In this document: positions 26,501 through 35,900 of the stretch, in pieces
How the letters are laid out: every line of letters starts with the position of its first letter
Position numbering within the stretch: the stretch's first letter is position 1
NCBI RefSeq assembly: GCF_900142145.1
Contig: NZ_FQZV01000037.1
Coordinates: forward strand, 1 to 39,196
DNA from: Geosporobacter subterraneus DSM 17957
GTDB taxonomy: Bacteria; Bacillota; Clostridia; Peptostreptococcales; Thermotaleaceae
DNA: 39,196 bases
Direction: 5' to 3'
Position numbers and translations under genes: made by a program
The notes under the pieces: generated by a model
What the model was told of the DNA's origin: nothing
The model's input: only the letters and a program-made list of their open reading frames with translations
Database searches by the model: none

Positions 26501-28455
26501 ATATCACTGCCGGCTGTATAGCCTGTGGTACCGGCTAGGGTGCTGTTCATTTCAGGTGCAATGAAAGGCTCTGACTGCACCTTATAGCTCCATTGGGTAA
26601 CCTCCGACAGTGGGTAGGTTGGAGATAAACCCTTTGTCAGCAGATCGATTTTTGTTGTATTTACAGCACTTCCCTTCACCGGCAGACTGTAATGGGTCGT
26701 TTGCTGAAGCTCTACAGCGGCCGGCTGGCGGATCGGGAAGGTTCCTGCTGTAAAGAGCTGATATGCTTTGACCTTTCCCCCTGCATCCGTAGCCAATAAC
26801 AGCAGATCCTGATTACCGGCAATGCTGATATTGTTTCCTGTCACATAGCTGTTCACTCCTGAAATCACACTGTCCAGGATAGGGGCTGTGAGGCCTGTGC
26901 CTGCTTTGTAGCGCCAATTAACCGGGTTGCCGGAGATTCCGTCAAATTTCAAGGTCGTGATCCGGGTAGTGCCGCTTAGGGTACCGGCCTCCGGAAATGA
27001 ATAGTTGACGGTTAGCTGAAGCTGCGGTGCTGTTTGCCCCCGTATTTGGTCAACCGATAAATTATTGAAAAGTCTATAGCCCTTAACAGCACCGGTAGTG
27101 TCCGTAGCTGCCAACAGCAGGGAGTGACCGGGCGTGATAGGAATGTTGTCTATGACAGCGGAAGTAATGTCTGTCTGAGCCAGGGGACCGGATAGGATAC
27201 TGTCTCTTGCAGGCACCTCAAAGGGAGTACTTTGTACCTTAACCCGCCACTGGGTGGCTTCAGCCATGGCAGGAGCCGGTGATATACCCTTATGAAGTCC
27301 TGTAAGCTTAGTGGTGCCGTCGGATGTACCTGCCCCAGGATTCTGATAGTTGGTATTGATCATTAATTGTACCGGTGCCGGAGAAACGGATTCCGGAGTA
27401 ATGGTAAAATATCGATATCCCTTGATGGCCCCCTTCTGATCCGTTGCCAGAAGCACCATATATTTTGTAAAGGACGGTGAAATTGGATGCAGGGAAGTCT
27501 CATTCAGGAGAATCACTTCTTCACTGCCATAGACCTGGGTGCCGCTGAGACTGGTGTTATAGCTTGGTATGCCCGTGAAAGGCATATCCTGTACTTTGAT
27601 TCGCCATTGTGATGCCTCCGGTATGATGCTGGCATCCGGCAAATCACTGATTTTCACAGTGCCAGCGGTAAGGCTGCCTTTCTCCAGGGTGCCTACTGTC
27701 AGAGTTTGGGCCGGCTGTGGAGGCCCTTTAATCTGATCGGCAGCAATCGGTATGTTGGCATAGCCCTTAATGTGATCGCTGCTATTGGCAGCTAAAAGAA
27801 TCACAAACTGATCAGGGCTGATTTGGATATCGCTGCCTGAGGTATAATCTGCAAAGCCTGTTAAAGTGCTGTCCAGATCTGGGGCAGATATGGCTGCATC
27901 TGCTATTTTGACACGCCATTTGGTAGCACCGCTAGGCAGTGTACCGGTGGTCAATCGGGTACTGCCCGGCTGGCTGCCGGCCTCCGGTGTTCCATAGTGG
28001 GTAGGGGAGACAAGGAGCATAGCTTTTGGCACGGTGCCCTGTTCTAAATACTCACTGGTATCAATAGAGGATCTTTCCAAAGCAGCAAATGCAGCTGCCT
28101 CCGCATTTGCCACCTCAGATTCATGACTCTTGACATATTCCTGAATCGCCGTTGAAGTCAAGGGAATCTGATTGGCATGGAGCAGATTGACTACCGCCGC
28201 AAGCTCTGCTTGTTCTTTGGCTACAATGTTATAATACTGTCCGTTTTCATCTTCCTTGAAAAACAGATTGATATCTGCCCCCTGGCGGATGTCCTGCAAG
28301 AGGGCATTTTGATGGGTTTCATTTCCGCTTTTATATATTTTTTTTAATCCTGTATGGATGATATCTCCCGGTGCAGCCCAAGTAGCTGTCAGGCTGCTGA
28401 AGACCATGATCAGTATCAGCAAAAATGCCAGTATGGGTTTCATTTTCTTTGACAA
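20575..28455 (-). CDS. Giant secreted repeat protein, 2626 residues
   Basis: TTG start at 28455, chosen because AGGAGGT lies 8 nt upstream; the next ATG is 12 nt further in. Signal peptide about 1-28, then a helical, unrecognised region to about 150. Residues about 152-1110: nine repeats of about 100 residues, each with a W-R-x-K-V-type strand, a DSTLxG segment and a LLATDxxGKIKAYKxF strand. Residues about 1115-1350: two S-layer-type modules (ALFDGFQAASEAAQW, AVFDGLQVVG). From about 1490 to the end: roughly 16 units of about 70 residues in three alternating types. One type, present six times, carries MEYSLNSTxGxxGTW followed by a conserved cysteine. The units recall DUF4073-like surface modules. 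No SLH, LPXTG or membrane anchor is seen. Function unknown; adhesin or surface-coat role is inference. 25 bp from the upstream SLH gene. Confidence 0.75.
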   Translation of the reverse strand: MSKKMKPILAFLLILIMVFSSLTATWAAPGDIIHTGLKKIYKSGNETHQNALLQDIRQGADINLFFKEDENGQYYNIVAKEQAELAAVVNLLHANQIPLTSTAIQEYVKSHESEVANAEAAAFAALERSSIDTSEYLEQGTVPKAMLLVSPTHYGTPEAGSQPGSTRLTTGTLPSGATKWRVKIADAAISAPDLDSTLTGFADYTSGSDIQISPDQFVILLAANSSDHIKGYANIPIAADQIKGPPQPAQTLTVGTLEKGSLTAGTVKISDLPDASIIPEASQWRIKVQDMPFTGIPSYNTSLSGTQVYGSEEVILLNETSLHPISPSFTKYMVLLATDQKGAIKGYRYFTITPESVSPAPVQLMINTNYQNPGAGTSDGTTKLTGLHKGISPAPAMAEATQWRVKVQSTPFEVPARDSILSGPLAQTDITSAVIDNIPITPGHSLLLAATDTTGAVKGYRLFNNLSVDQIRGQTAPQLQLTVNYSFPEAGTLSGTTRITTLKFDGISGNPVNWRYKAGTGLTAPILDSVISGVNSYVTGNNISIAGNQDLLLLATDAGGKVKAYQLFTAGTFPIRQPAAVELQQTTHYSLPVKGSAVNTTKIDLLTKGLSPTYPLSEVTQWSYKVQSEPFIAPEMNSTLAGTTGYTAGSDIPAQPNQYLLILATDNDGKIKAYKSFLLNTDQVRAAKVPELLDINYTIPEPGTQSGTTRIATLTLTGLSGVTGWRCKVQQDPFITQDIPELNTTVAGVVSYSAGANIPVSAGQSMMLIAVDGSGRAKAYKFFNNVTASQIKPPDAVQLTQTTHYSLPQPGSAAGTTKLSVLSFGNPPIAGAAKWHVKVLSQSPGVLALDSTLEGIDGTTPVYSPGANISAAVGQRLLLLATDAEGKIKAYKEFVLDSSHIQGSPAPLLNTPPLINYENQAGSGPGTTKFINLQFYGLTGATQWRIKVQNTEFAVPTVDSTLTGTSLYTSGADIGVLSNQYLILLATDSSGKIKGYASFSGSELQIKAYAPTLSFTASPGTALDTTQLSGPGLPGGAAKWQILLLGQPFATPAFDEVLTQTPALSDYTLGTDLSAAPGQYLVLLATDSQNKIKGFGMLQLEDHHLKNTSAVLSLPNQGGEEVAESSILLGGITLEITLGDNAAWASDIRTNPTKRNALFDGFQAASEAAQWTKVVQALKADGQGSIFRTDNQKVTIYLPQTSGYDIATEQRITLTVPAIALTGGQRPVTAAGGIVIKPTISAALSGTALQPPLVESDIRSGGKTLVVDLADGNWVGNVATDSTLRNAVFDGLQVVGTENLAQWAKVVTELKNTGALVRTSGTRITITLPPVADYALNYVKQTIRLVIPKEAVEGAQGDIIAGPTFTVLPDTLQVSAAAAVDSIFMTAPAQKTPRSDQNYWLLTVDRGTLKETITLSDLVISGLPQGITAAATKIGSQQIRITLSGTAASAIANPLTPTVRIKGSAVTEPGSMDSGEIPLKLEPGSSLLEDLKNVKINVVERKLTDTTAQMEYSVNSTTGLNGTWFSCGSPATENVDFAAGKVFVREKLQPGVYWETAALSHSAAPAVAIEFTPEPGKIKLAGATTAMEYSLDGGTVWSTVTEAIANKTQAIDVSSAGSDLRVRVKATINALPSLATAKLNGIHLGSVTFNVAAGKILGTTAEMQYSLNSTNGMDGSWISCSAPDTNVSFVQGMLFIREKSKVNNVRYLGEIHQDSAPSTTSFEYHVANGTITIPAMDSSVEYRIGTGSWTPLISGTTTGGISFAPGPLEFRYRATNNTLPSPASQKAVIPAPGSAPAVAVDDVDAVLTKLNPSDNLEYRIGTGSWISWPLGEASVSFPAGVTNISVRKIATETLLPSQAASFTFVPKLDLTGTGINVAAGQLTGTTTAMEYSLDSTNGTNGTWVACTSPNTSVNFIEGKVYVREKTKPRNYHFVGEVGRSAAPNTDLLNQISYHVAKGTISIPLALKNMLQYRIGGVWRDLDATTADPDAPAKLMATAIPFQPGKVEFRARATAVMLPSLAVSPSPAVEIPAVPAAPALSFNDVTYAITGLTEQYEYKINNGPWIPGSIISEFSGTDKVSIRKGATATTLAGLEQLISFTPNLNLYTVGINAAASQITNTTTAMEYSLNSTDGINGTWTACTAGNTTVANLSGIVHVREKAKPKNYRRVTEAAIQKRPPLNDTEKTYISYHVAEGTITVNNALVGDLQYRSGTGAWTQLSDGNITPGVQFQQGDLLFRRKANIDELASDPVSIAIIPAPAAAPDLLFNDLANTITGLDASYEYKIGTGIWISGPVDGGFTGNKTVAVRRKAAQLTLPSLEQIITFTDNLDLTSVGLNIASNQITGTTAGMEYSLNSSDGINGTWTTCSNTNTNVTFIPGKVFIREKAYPSNNRQVAVIGMPAAGPSIGAGFEYDAAFGTITVPDSLKNRLQYRFGDGSWTNLGTERTTAGIAFVPGKLYLRYKADAVTLPSLSTEWITILAPASAPSLAFNDVTNEIAWIAPSEYEYKIGTGPWTPAEVPGDFSGTKTVQVRRRATQTTLPSLIQTINFTANLDLSPLWVDTSLRKINGTTTAMEYSINSTNGTDGDWVACGNTATNLPEAYINQAVYVRAKTQPANFRLVHPVTP

Positions 28456-28480
28456 GGGGTCCTACCTCCTTCTTTATGGT

Positions 28481-29374
28481 TTACAGGTCGCCCTGCAGTA
28501 CAAGCTGATTGTCCTGCGTATAGACCTTATACTGATATCCGGTGAGTTTTTCCACCAGACCGATGGGGAAGCCTGAGAGGGCGAATTCTCCATTTTTTTC
28601 TACTTTTGCCAGCTTATAGGCTTTGGTGTTTTTCCCGTCCTTTGGATAAATGCCGATCTGGTATCCCTCAAAGGACTGACGGCCTGCCAGCCTGCCGCTA
28701 AAATCCCCAAGGACGGAAGTGGTAAAGGAATGCTGCTTCAGAACAACGGGACCGCTCTCTATAGCAGCTTTAGAAGAGGGTATTCCAAGCTTTTCTGCTA
28801 AGGTTTGATCCTGATGCTTTAACTTCAGATCCAGGGTCTTTTCCATAGTGATCCCTAACAGCTCTCTAGTCACCTTGGAATGAATATCGATTTTCGGGTC
28901 GGCCAGGCCTAAGGACTTGGCCTTTTCATAGTAGTCCTTGGGGTACTGATGAAAATCCGCTCCGTCCTCATAGCCCAAAAGCCGCAGCATGACGGCCAGC
29001 AGCTGGATATAGGTGATATTGCCTCCGGGGTTAAAGGTATCGGCGCCGGTACCAAACATCAGACCCTCTTCATAGGCCATGCCGATATGGTACTGAGCCC
29101 AGCCGCCCTGGAAGCCGGCCGTGTCCTTATAGGGACCGGTGGCTTTTGCAGCTTTTACCTTTTCTTCGGAGATACCTTTAAACCGAAGGGCAATGGTTGC
29201 AAACTCTGCCCGGTTGGCATACCGCTCCAGATTTAAGCCCCCAACGCCAAAATAGCCGTTTTCCACTACCCGTTTCATGGCAGGAGGGATTTTCTCCGAG
29301 CCGCTTGTACCGGCAAAGCCGATTTGCGTCAATAAAAGGTTTGCAATCAGGATACAGCAAAGAATCTTTTTCAT
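28481..29374 (-). CDS. SLH-domain protein with a novel C-terminal domain
   Basis: 297 residues; ATG after GGAGG on the minus strand. Signal peptide about 1-21. SLH-like motifs span about 30-190 (VVENGYFGVGGLNLERYANRAEF, GLMFGTGADTFNPGGNITYIQ, SLGLADPKIDIHSKVTRE). Residues about 208-297 form a separate beta-rich domain (FTTSVLGDFSGRLAG, GYQIGIYPKDG, GEFALSGFP, LTGYQYKVYT) that is clearly homologous to the C-terminus of the next upstream gene product (29427-32684). The pair therefore likely work together, this one supplying wall attachment. Probably co-transcribed with the giant gene downstream. Confidence 0.85.
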   Translation of the reverse strand: MKKILCCILIANLLLTQIGFAGTSGSEKIPPAMKRVVENGYFGVGGLNLERYANRAEFATIALRFKGISEEKVKAAKATGPYKDTAGFQGGWAQYHIGMAYEEGLMFGTGADTFNPGGNITYIQLLAVMLRLLGYEDGADFHQYPKDYYEKAKSLGLADPKIDIHSKVTRELLGITMEKTLDLKLKHQDQTLAEKLGIPSSKAAIESGPVVLKQHSFTTSVLGDFSGRLAGRQSFEGYQIGIYPKDGKNTKAYKLAKVEKNGEFALSGFPIGLVEKLTGYQYKVYTQDNQLVLQGDL

Positions 29375-29397
29375 TGAAATTGCCTCCTTGGATATAA

Positions 29398-29416
29398 GGC
29401 AGGCCTTTGGCCTGCC
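29398..29416 (-). terminator. Hairpin between two surface genes
   Basis: GGCAGGCC (29398-29405), loop TTT, GGCCTGCC (29409-29416). Lies 10 bp after the stop of the stalk-domain gene on the minus strand and 14 bp before the next ribosome binding site. With only TTAT after it, it may attenuate rather than end transcription. Confidence 0.6.
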
Positions 29417-29426
29417 CTCTGGACTG

Positions 29427-32400
29427 TTAATTCAATGTTTCAGGGTCTCCTTCTTTTACGATGTTGCCCTGTCCGTCACGAATAACATACTTGTAACCGA
29501 TAAGTCGGGTCAATAGCTCTGTATCAAAACCGGATATGCTAAAGGTGCCGTCACTGTTTACCGCTGCATGATTATTCGGCTTGCCATAGGACTCATCCTT
29601 TGAAACCAGCGATACTTGATAATTTGTATAATCCGATGCTCCTGTGAGCCTGCCGCTAAACAAACCTCCCAAGATGGTGGTGAACTGCACATCTGTGAGA
29701 TGAATATTCACCGCGCTGCCCCTGGTCACGTAAATGCGGTAGGTCTTAGGTGCTTTGCCGCTTTCTGTGTGAACTACAGTAATCAGCTGCTCTACCCCTG
29801 TGCTTAGGGAAATGGCTGCTGAAGGACTGCCGCTGGCTACAGACTGACCATTGACGGTAATGCTGCCCGGTCCTGTTGGCGTAAGGGTGATGGAAGATAC
29901 GCCATTGGCTACGGTAACGCCTGTGTAGGTGTAAACCGTTGGGGAGAAGCTGTAGCCGCTTGGACTGCCGCTGAGGGTTAATCCTGATAAATCAGCGGAA
30001 GGCTCTGAAATTGTATAGGTAAAGGTGCGAATACTGCTGTTTTCCATACCGGCCTTTACAGCCATAGCCTTTAAGGTAATGGTTTCGCCGGAAGCTCCGG
30101 TGATGGATAGGGGACCTGTATATCTTGTGCTGCTTTCTGTAGGATCACTGCCCGACAACGTATAATAGATCGTTGCGCCGGAGGTAGCACTGGTCAGGGT
30201 AACCGTTGTACCCGATGCCAGGGCGCCGCCGGCAGGGTCTGCATTGACAGCAGCCGCCTGTGTATTGCGCAGATCCATGGTTAAGAGGGTTTGCTGGTTT
30301 TGATCGATCACTTCACCGGTAACCCGGACAGACCAGATATCTTGTATGGACCGCAGTGCATCCTGTATGAAACTGCGGAAGCTGCCCATGGCATTCTCCT
30401 CTACGGATCGCCATTTATTATCGGTTTTGGAGAAATCCCCTTCTATGGTAACGTCGAAATGACCGACATCCTTCTCCTTGATGGAGTAGCTAAAGGTAAA
30501 AGTATTGCCGTTATGGGTGAAGCGGTGCTTTTCCTTATTGAGCATCTTTTCTGTATCCTCAAGCAGCGTTAGGGACCGGACGCTGCCATTTTCAAAGCTG
30601 AAGCGCAGCACCTCTTTATTGCCATTGGTATCAATCATACGGCCATTGATATTTACAGTACCAAACTCATCTTCAATCTTCTGCTTCAACAACTGAAGAT
30701 AATCCATTTTCCGATAAATGCTCCAGTCATAGTAATAGCTGTGATTAAAGGTTGCGATTAAGTCAACGTCCTTTCGGTTTACTATTACCTCATAGCTTAG
30801 AGATACGCTGTTATAGCGGCGGAAATTGCGGTTTAAGTAATCCTGTAAACGGCTTCCGCTGAAGCGGTGTCCCTTTTGGGTTCCGTGATCCTCAAAATCT
30901 ACAGAAGTGCGGTCATTATTCATGGTAAAGGTAATATAGGTAATATCCACACTGCTGTAAGGCGTATTGCGAATGGAGCCGCTGATCTCTGCGTAAGGGT
31001 CATAGAGGGTACGGATCGCATCAAACATGTCTTCCAGCCAGCTTTCGATGGTGGTGCTGCTAATACGGTCAAAGCTGTCAAAATCATTGGTATCATAAGT
31101 AATGCGAAGCCGATATTCACTGCCGCTGTATCGATAGAAGGAGATATTCATATCAATGCCTTCAAAATCTCCAAAATAATCCTGCAAATAGGTTTCCATA
31201 TTATAGACGGAGGAGATGGTTCCCGAATGGGGGTACGGGAGCTTTTTGATTTTTGCCACTGCCTCACGGAGCTCCTCTGCCTTTGCGGTTAACCTGTTGA
31301 TTTCTTCATTTTTCAAAAAGAGTCTTCCAATCAGCGCTTGATCGGAATCCCCGCGAAGGACTCCATTGGTTGTGATTTCTATTTTCTTATCCTGGGGGAG
31401 GTATTGGTAGTTAAGATACAACGCATCTGCTATATCTGCCACGGGCAGATATCTTTCCCCCTCATAAATAAAAGGAGGGGCTGATAAATATATATTTTTT
31501 TGGTTCCATTGGACTGAAATATCTTCCGGCCATATGGTCAGGGTTCTGGATATGGCAGTAGGAGCGGCTGTCGGGGTAGTTTCCGGAGCAGCGGTGGTTT
31601 TGGGGGCAGAAGAAGTTCCCTCATCTATGATACGCACACGATTGTCCTCAATGCGGAACTGAAGAACACTTTCGCCTATGTCATCATCCCGTAGGACGCC
31701 ATTGACTGTTTTTCTGCCAAGGGTGTCCATTACTTCTCTGCGGATTCTGTCTAAAAAGTCGGAACGCCTGCTGCTGCTCCAATCATAATAATCTTCATCG
31801 TCGAAATAAACCGTAAGATCTATTGCATCATCGGCGGTATAGACCCTATAGTAAAAGTAAACCCCTTGGTAGGACCGTAAATTCTTGTCCAGTGCATCCT
31901 TGAGCTTTTTTGCGTCACCGGAAGCAGTGCTGCCGGAGGAGTAGGAAGTAAAATCAAAGCTCAACTGGCTGCTGCTGGTTTCGAAGGTTACATAGGTTTT
32001 ATAAGAAGAACTGCGGTTATCACGGATATACCCATCGAGTTTTGCATATCGGTCATAGAGATCCCGCACAGCATAGAAAATATCATTTAGGTAGTCTTCC
32101 ACATCTCTTCGAGGAATTTTTTCGAAGTCACTTTGCCGGTCTGATGGAAAGGTTAGGTTCAATCGATAGGTATCACCGCTGTAGTGGCGAAAACTAATCG
32201 ACATGGGAATGTTCTTAAGGGTATCAAAACGATCTCTTAAGTAAGACTGCATTTCAGAAGCAGAACGGATATCCCGATAAGGGGTTCGATTCTTTTCAAA
32301 AAGTGTTTTTTGGTTTTCCAGGGTTTTGATCTCCTGCTGAAGGGCTGTAATCTGATAATCCCGCTGTACCAACTGTGAACTGTAGAAGGTGGAATCCACA

Positions 32401-32684
32401 GCTTTTACAGTTTTGGGAAGGGATAAGACGAAGCTCTTCTTTTTGTCGTCATAGGCCCATTGTAAGGATAAGGCCTTGGTAAGATCAGCAGCAGCTGCAT
32501 AGATGCGATCTTCAAAAATAAAGGGCTCCCGTGCTGTTTGAACCTTTTGGCCGTCCACATACAGCGTAAGATTATCAAAGCTGGCATTAATTTTACGGCT
32601 GTAGCTTTGACCGGATCCAACGACAGGAACAGCTGCAAAGAACAGCAAGAAGCTTAAAATGAAGCATAAAGCCTTTCGAAGCAT
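29427..32684 (-). CDS. Large secreted protein: two copper-amine-oxidase-N-like stalk domains, internal duplication, chitobiase-C-like and cadherin-like domains
   Basis: 1085 residues; ATG after AAAGGAGG. Signal peptide about 1-24. Stalk domains at about 30-95 (YVDGQKVQTAREPFIFEDRI) and 385-437 (IYLSAPPFIYEGERYLPVADI). After each comes a related alpha/beta block: about 166-350 (YSGDTYRLNLTFPSD, YYDWSSSRRSDFLDRI) and 518-710 (YSGSEYRLRITYDTND, YYDWSIYRKMDYLQLL), plus a partial third at 725-810. Then a chitobiase-C-like domain (about 813-891, SGATIYYTLSGSDPT), a cadherin-like beta sandwich (about 895-986, SGLTLSGSPSGYSFSP), and the FSGR-type C-terminal domain shared with the neighbouring SLH protein. 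No wall anchor of its own. Ligand unknown. Confidence 0.82.
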   Translation of the reverse strand: MLRKALCFILSFLLFFAAVPVVGSGQSYSRKINASFDNLTLYVDGQKVQTAREPFIFEDRIYAAAADLTKALSLQWAYDDKKKSFVLSLPKTVKAVDSTFYSSQLVQRDYQITALQQEIKTLENQKTLFEKNRTPYRDIRSASEMQSYLRDRFDTLKNIPMSISFRHYSGDTYRLNLTFPSDRQSDFEKIPRRDVEDYLNDIFYAVRDLYDRYAKLDGYIRDNRSSSYKTYVTFETSSSQLSFDFTSYSSGSTASGDAKKLKDALDKNLRSYQGVYFYYRVYTADDAIDLTVYFDDEDYYDWSSSRRSDFLDRIRREVMDTLGRKTVNGVLRDDDIGESVLQFRIEDNRVRIIDEGTSSAPKTTAAPETTPTAAPTAISRTLTIWPEDISVQWNQKNIYLSAPPFIYEGERYLPVADIADALYLNYQYLPQDKKIEITTNGVLRGDSDQALIGRLFLKNEEINRLTAKAEELREAVAKIKKLPYPHSGTISSVYNMETYLQDYFGDFEGIDMNISFYRYSGSEYRLRITYDTNDFDSFDRISSTTIESWLEDMFDAIRTLYDPYAEISGSIRNTPYSSVDITYITFTMNNDRTSVDFEDHGTQKGHRFSGSRLQDYLNRNFRRYNSVSLSYEVIVNRKDVDLIATFNHSYYYDWSIYRKMDYLQLLKQKIEDEFGTVNINGRMIDTNGNKEVLRFSFENGSVRSLTLLEDTEKMLNKEKHRFTHNGNTFTFSYSIKEKDVGHFDVTIEGDFSKTDNKWRSVEENAMGSFRSFIQDALRSIQDIWSVRVTGEVIDQNQQTLLTMDLRNTQAAAVNADPAGGALASGTTVTLTSATSGATIYYTLSGSDPTESSTRYTGPLSITGASGETITLKAMAVKAGMENSSIRTFTYTISEPSADLSGLTLSGSPSGYSFSPTVYTYTGVTVANGVSSITLTPTGPGSITVNGQSVASGSPSAAISLSTGVEQLITVVHTESGKAPKTYRIYVTRGSAVNIHLTDVQFTTILGGLFSGRLTGASDYTNYQVSLVSKDESYGKPNNHAAVNSDGTFSISGFDTELLTRLIGYKYVIRDGQGNIVKEGDPETLN

Positions 32685-32730
32685 TGGTTGAACCTCCTTT
32701 GGTGAGAACGTGCATGTTGATTTAGTCCTT

Positions 32731-32758
32731 TCTATAGGTTATCGTACAAAAATGCCAA
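32731..32758 (-). promoter_or_regulatory. Possible promoter of the leftward surface cluster
   Basis: On the minus strand: TTGGCA (32753-32758), 16-bp spacer, TATAGA (32731-32736). About 45 bp before the start codon. CTATAGGTT occurs twice here (32732 and 32762). Divergent from the TIG-gene promoter. Confidence 0.4.
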
Positions 32759-32852
32759 AAACTATAGGTTGACTTTTATAGAAAATGGAAGCAGGATTTA
32801 TGTTTCTTTTTGTTTACAGTTGTCGAATGTTAGAAAATCCCGGCAAGGACTA

Positions 32853-32861
32853 TGGTATAAT
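32853..32861 (+). promoter_or_regulatory. Extended -10 promoter of the TIG-repeat gene
   Basis: TGG-TATAAT, 96 bp before the start codon. No good -35 at 17 bp, consistent with an extended -10 type. Confidence 0.5.
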
Positions 32862-32957
32862 GAAGGTACTATTTTCCATTTAAATTTCTAAATTTTAACT
32901 GAATTTGTTATAGAATTTTGACGATAAAATTTATAGGAAAAAGCATAGGAGGGAAAT

Positions 32958-35900
32958 ATGATGAAGAAAAAAATGTCGTTCGTACTGGTCGTGGCATTGC
33001 TGTTGAATTTTTTATGTGGTCCGTTATGGGCAGCGCCCGTCTATGCCAATGTAGAACCGACCATTGACAAAATCACCATTAAGGAAGAAGTGGAGGTGGT
33101 CAATGGTGCTAAGGTTACCAAGTACCAGGTAATTTTCAATGGATATCCCTTGACCAACGTCGATGCTATTCGGGTCCTGCAAGGGGGCGTGGTGAAAAAG
33201 ACACTGCCCAAGGAACGATTCCAGGTCATCGACAGTGCCAATATCGCCTATATTCCTGAGGGAACAGGCCAGAGCATCGAGAGTATTTTCGGGGCAACGG
33301 GGGATGTGAATTTTACTATTATACGAGGCGGCACCCCCTATACTTCTCCCAAAGAATTTACACTGCCAAGCGATAACTTTATGAAAGTAGACACCATTAA
33401 CGGACTAAGTCCTGCAGCCTGGCCGGTGACAGTCATCAAGGGACAGCCATTTACAATGGAAGGGGCCTATTTTAATCATGGCGTCTATAAACTGGGCATT
33501 ACGACAGGAGACACGGTAACCAATCAAGTAAGCTATGGGGGAACCTCTACACAAATCAGTGTAGATACGGATACCATCAACATTGCTGCAGGCAATAACC
33601 AAAACTTTGTTTTCGAACGCTCCAGTGGAACCAATGTGGAAGTCCGATATATCGTAAAAAGGGCCGTAAATGTGGCCAATCCTCTAGACCTGGGAGATGT
33701 ATCCATCACGCCGCTGCAGGGAACAGAGGGAACGATTGTCAGAATAAAAGCCCAGCACCATGTACCCCTGCTGGATATTGGTACAAAAGTATTTATCGGT
33801 GGTGTGGAGGCAAAGCGAAATGTCAGTCAGTTTAGTGATGGAACCTTCCGATATATTGAAAATGGGCTAGTCAAATACGGATTAGAAGTGGTAGTGCCCC
33901 AATTGGCTGTGCCGGGAGAAAAACCCATTGTATTTAGAAACTTCTTTAATGATACCTATCAGTACCCGCAGAACTTCAACTATGTTTTAGCTACCGGCTC
34001 AATATTGGAAATCATTGACTCCAGCATAACAAAAGCTTTTACCAATGAAGAAAAAGAAGTGCCCAATATACGGATCAGGAATGCGGTAGCGGTCAACAGC
34101 ATTCCCAATATCACCATCACCAGTGCGGAAATAGGCACTGAGGACAATCTCAAATATTTTAAGGCATCCGACGATGCCAAGGCATACCATATACTTTACC
34201 GACTGCAGGACGGTACCTTTATTGAACGAAAAATCAGTCTGTCTATTGGATTGAAGGCCAGCATCACCAACATACCCCTTCAGTGGGATCAGGATGTGGC
34301 CGTAGTCTCAGCCAGAACCGATAAGGTAGGCCAGGCAGGGGACTATGTTATCACTGCCAGAACAGAAACCATCCGATATTCCCTCAGCAGCGGCACCTTG
34401 ACAGAATTAAACTACATCGTAGAGGAAGCACCGCTGGCGTCGCAAAACAAAGTGATCTTTCGGTTCGATCCGGATTTGACTACGCCTCAGGTGAGCAAAA
34501 TCACGCCGGCAAAGGGACCCCATGACGCCTATATTACCGCAACCATTGAAGGGCAGAACTTCCGGGTGGAATATGATGCCAACGGCGTAAAGTATTATCC
34601 AACAGTCATCATAGGCGGGCAAGCCCTGCAGGTGGCGGGAGATTATAAATACAAGGTGATTCAAAAAGAAATTGTAAATGACCAGGAGGTAAACCGCTTT
34701 TACAAAAGCAGATTAAGCAACGGTAATGACCGGCAAGAAATTACGCCGCTGCCTACAGACCAGATCACCGGTTTGGTGGTTCTGGACAGCGCCGGCAATA
34801 TTGTAGACGGACAGGCCCGAAAAGTGGGAACAAAAATTAAATTTACCATTCCGGCCAGTGACAGCGGGACCATTGGCTTTGCCGATGTAACCGTATATAA
34901 CCCAAACCCTCTGGGAGGCTTGGGAGGCAAGGATACAAAGGAAAACCTGTTTGAATACGTAAGACCGGCAGATGGGGCCCTCAGACCTGAATTGACCTCT
35001 GTGACACCGGATAAGGTAGCGGTAGGAAAACAGGAAACTGTTACGCTAAAAGGAAAAAATTTTCAGCCGGGGATGATGGTGACAGTAGATGGAGAGCTCA
35101 TTCAAAATCCCCAAATTGATATCGTAAAGGGAACGGTCATCTTTAAAGTTCCTCCGGGAAGGCCGGGACCTACTTTTATCCAAGTGATCAACCCTGATGG
35201 GGGCTTCGCATCCATCGGCATAGAATACATACAAACCTTCAGCCAGCCGGTGGTAGAAAAAATCATTCCAAACTTTGGAGCCAAGGGGAATCTGGTCATT
35301 ATCAAAGGCCGGAACTTCTACCCTGCCAACCCTGCCGGTGAGACCCCTGACATTCGGATAGGTACGAAGGTATACATAGACAATAAGGATCTGAACAAGG
35401 CTTATCATCCCCATGGAGAAGGAGATCAGCCTCAGAATCTGACCAATGAATTTGACAACAACAGAATTGTATTGGGACCCGATGGGGAACCGGTGAAAAC
35501 CTACGGAACCAATGTAGCGGTAGTAGACAATGAAACCATCTATTTTATTATTCCCGATCCGAAAGATGCTGCAAAGCCTTTCTTTTTAAACGAATGGCTG
35601 GATGTGAAGGTCGTAAACCCGGATTTAGGGAAAGCAGATATTCTTAAGGGTTTTAAAATTCTTGATGTAGTGAAGGGGCCCAGAGTAGACAGTATCGAAC
35701 CGGATTTAGGAGACTATAGAGGCGGAAATATTGCAGAGATCACGGGAGATAACTTCTTAGAAGGGGCGAAGGTATACTTCGGCAGTCAGGAAGCCCAGGT
35801 ATACCGCAGAAGCAATAATGCCCGAAGCCTTTGGGTGTACGTGCCGGCCTACGGGGGCGATTTGGGAGATACCAACCGTGCAGTAGTTCCGGTAACGGTA

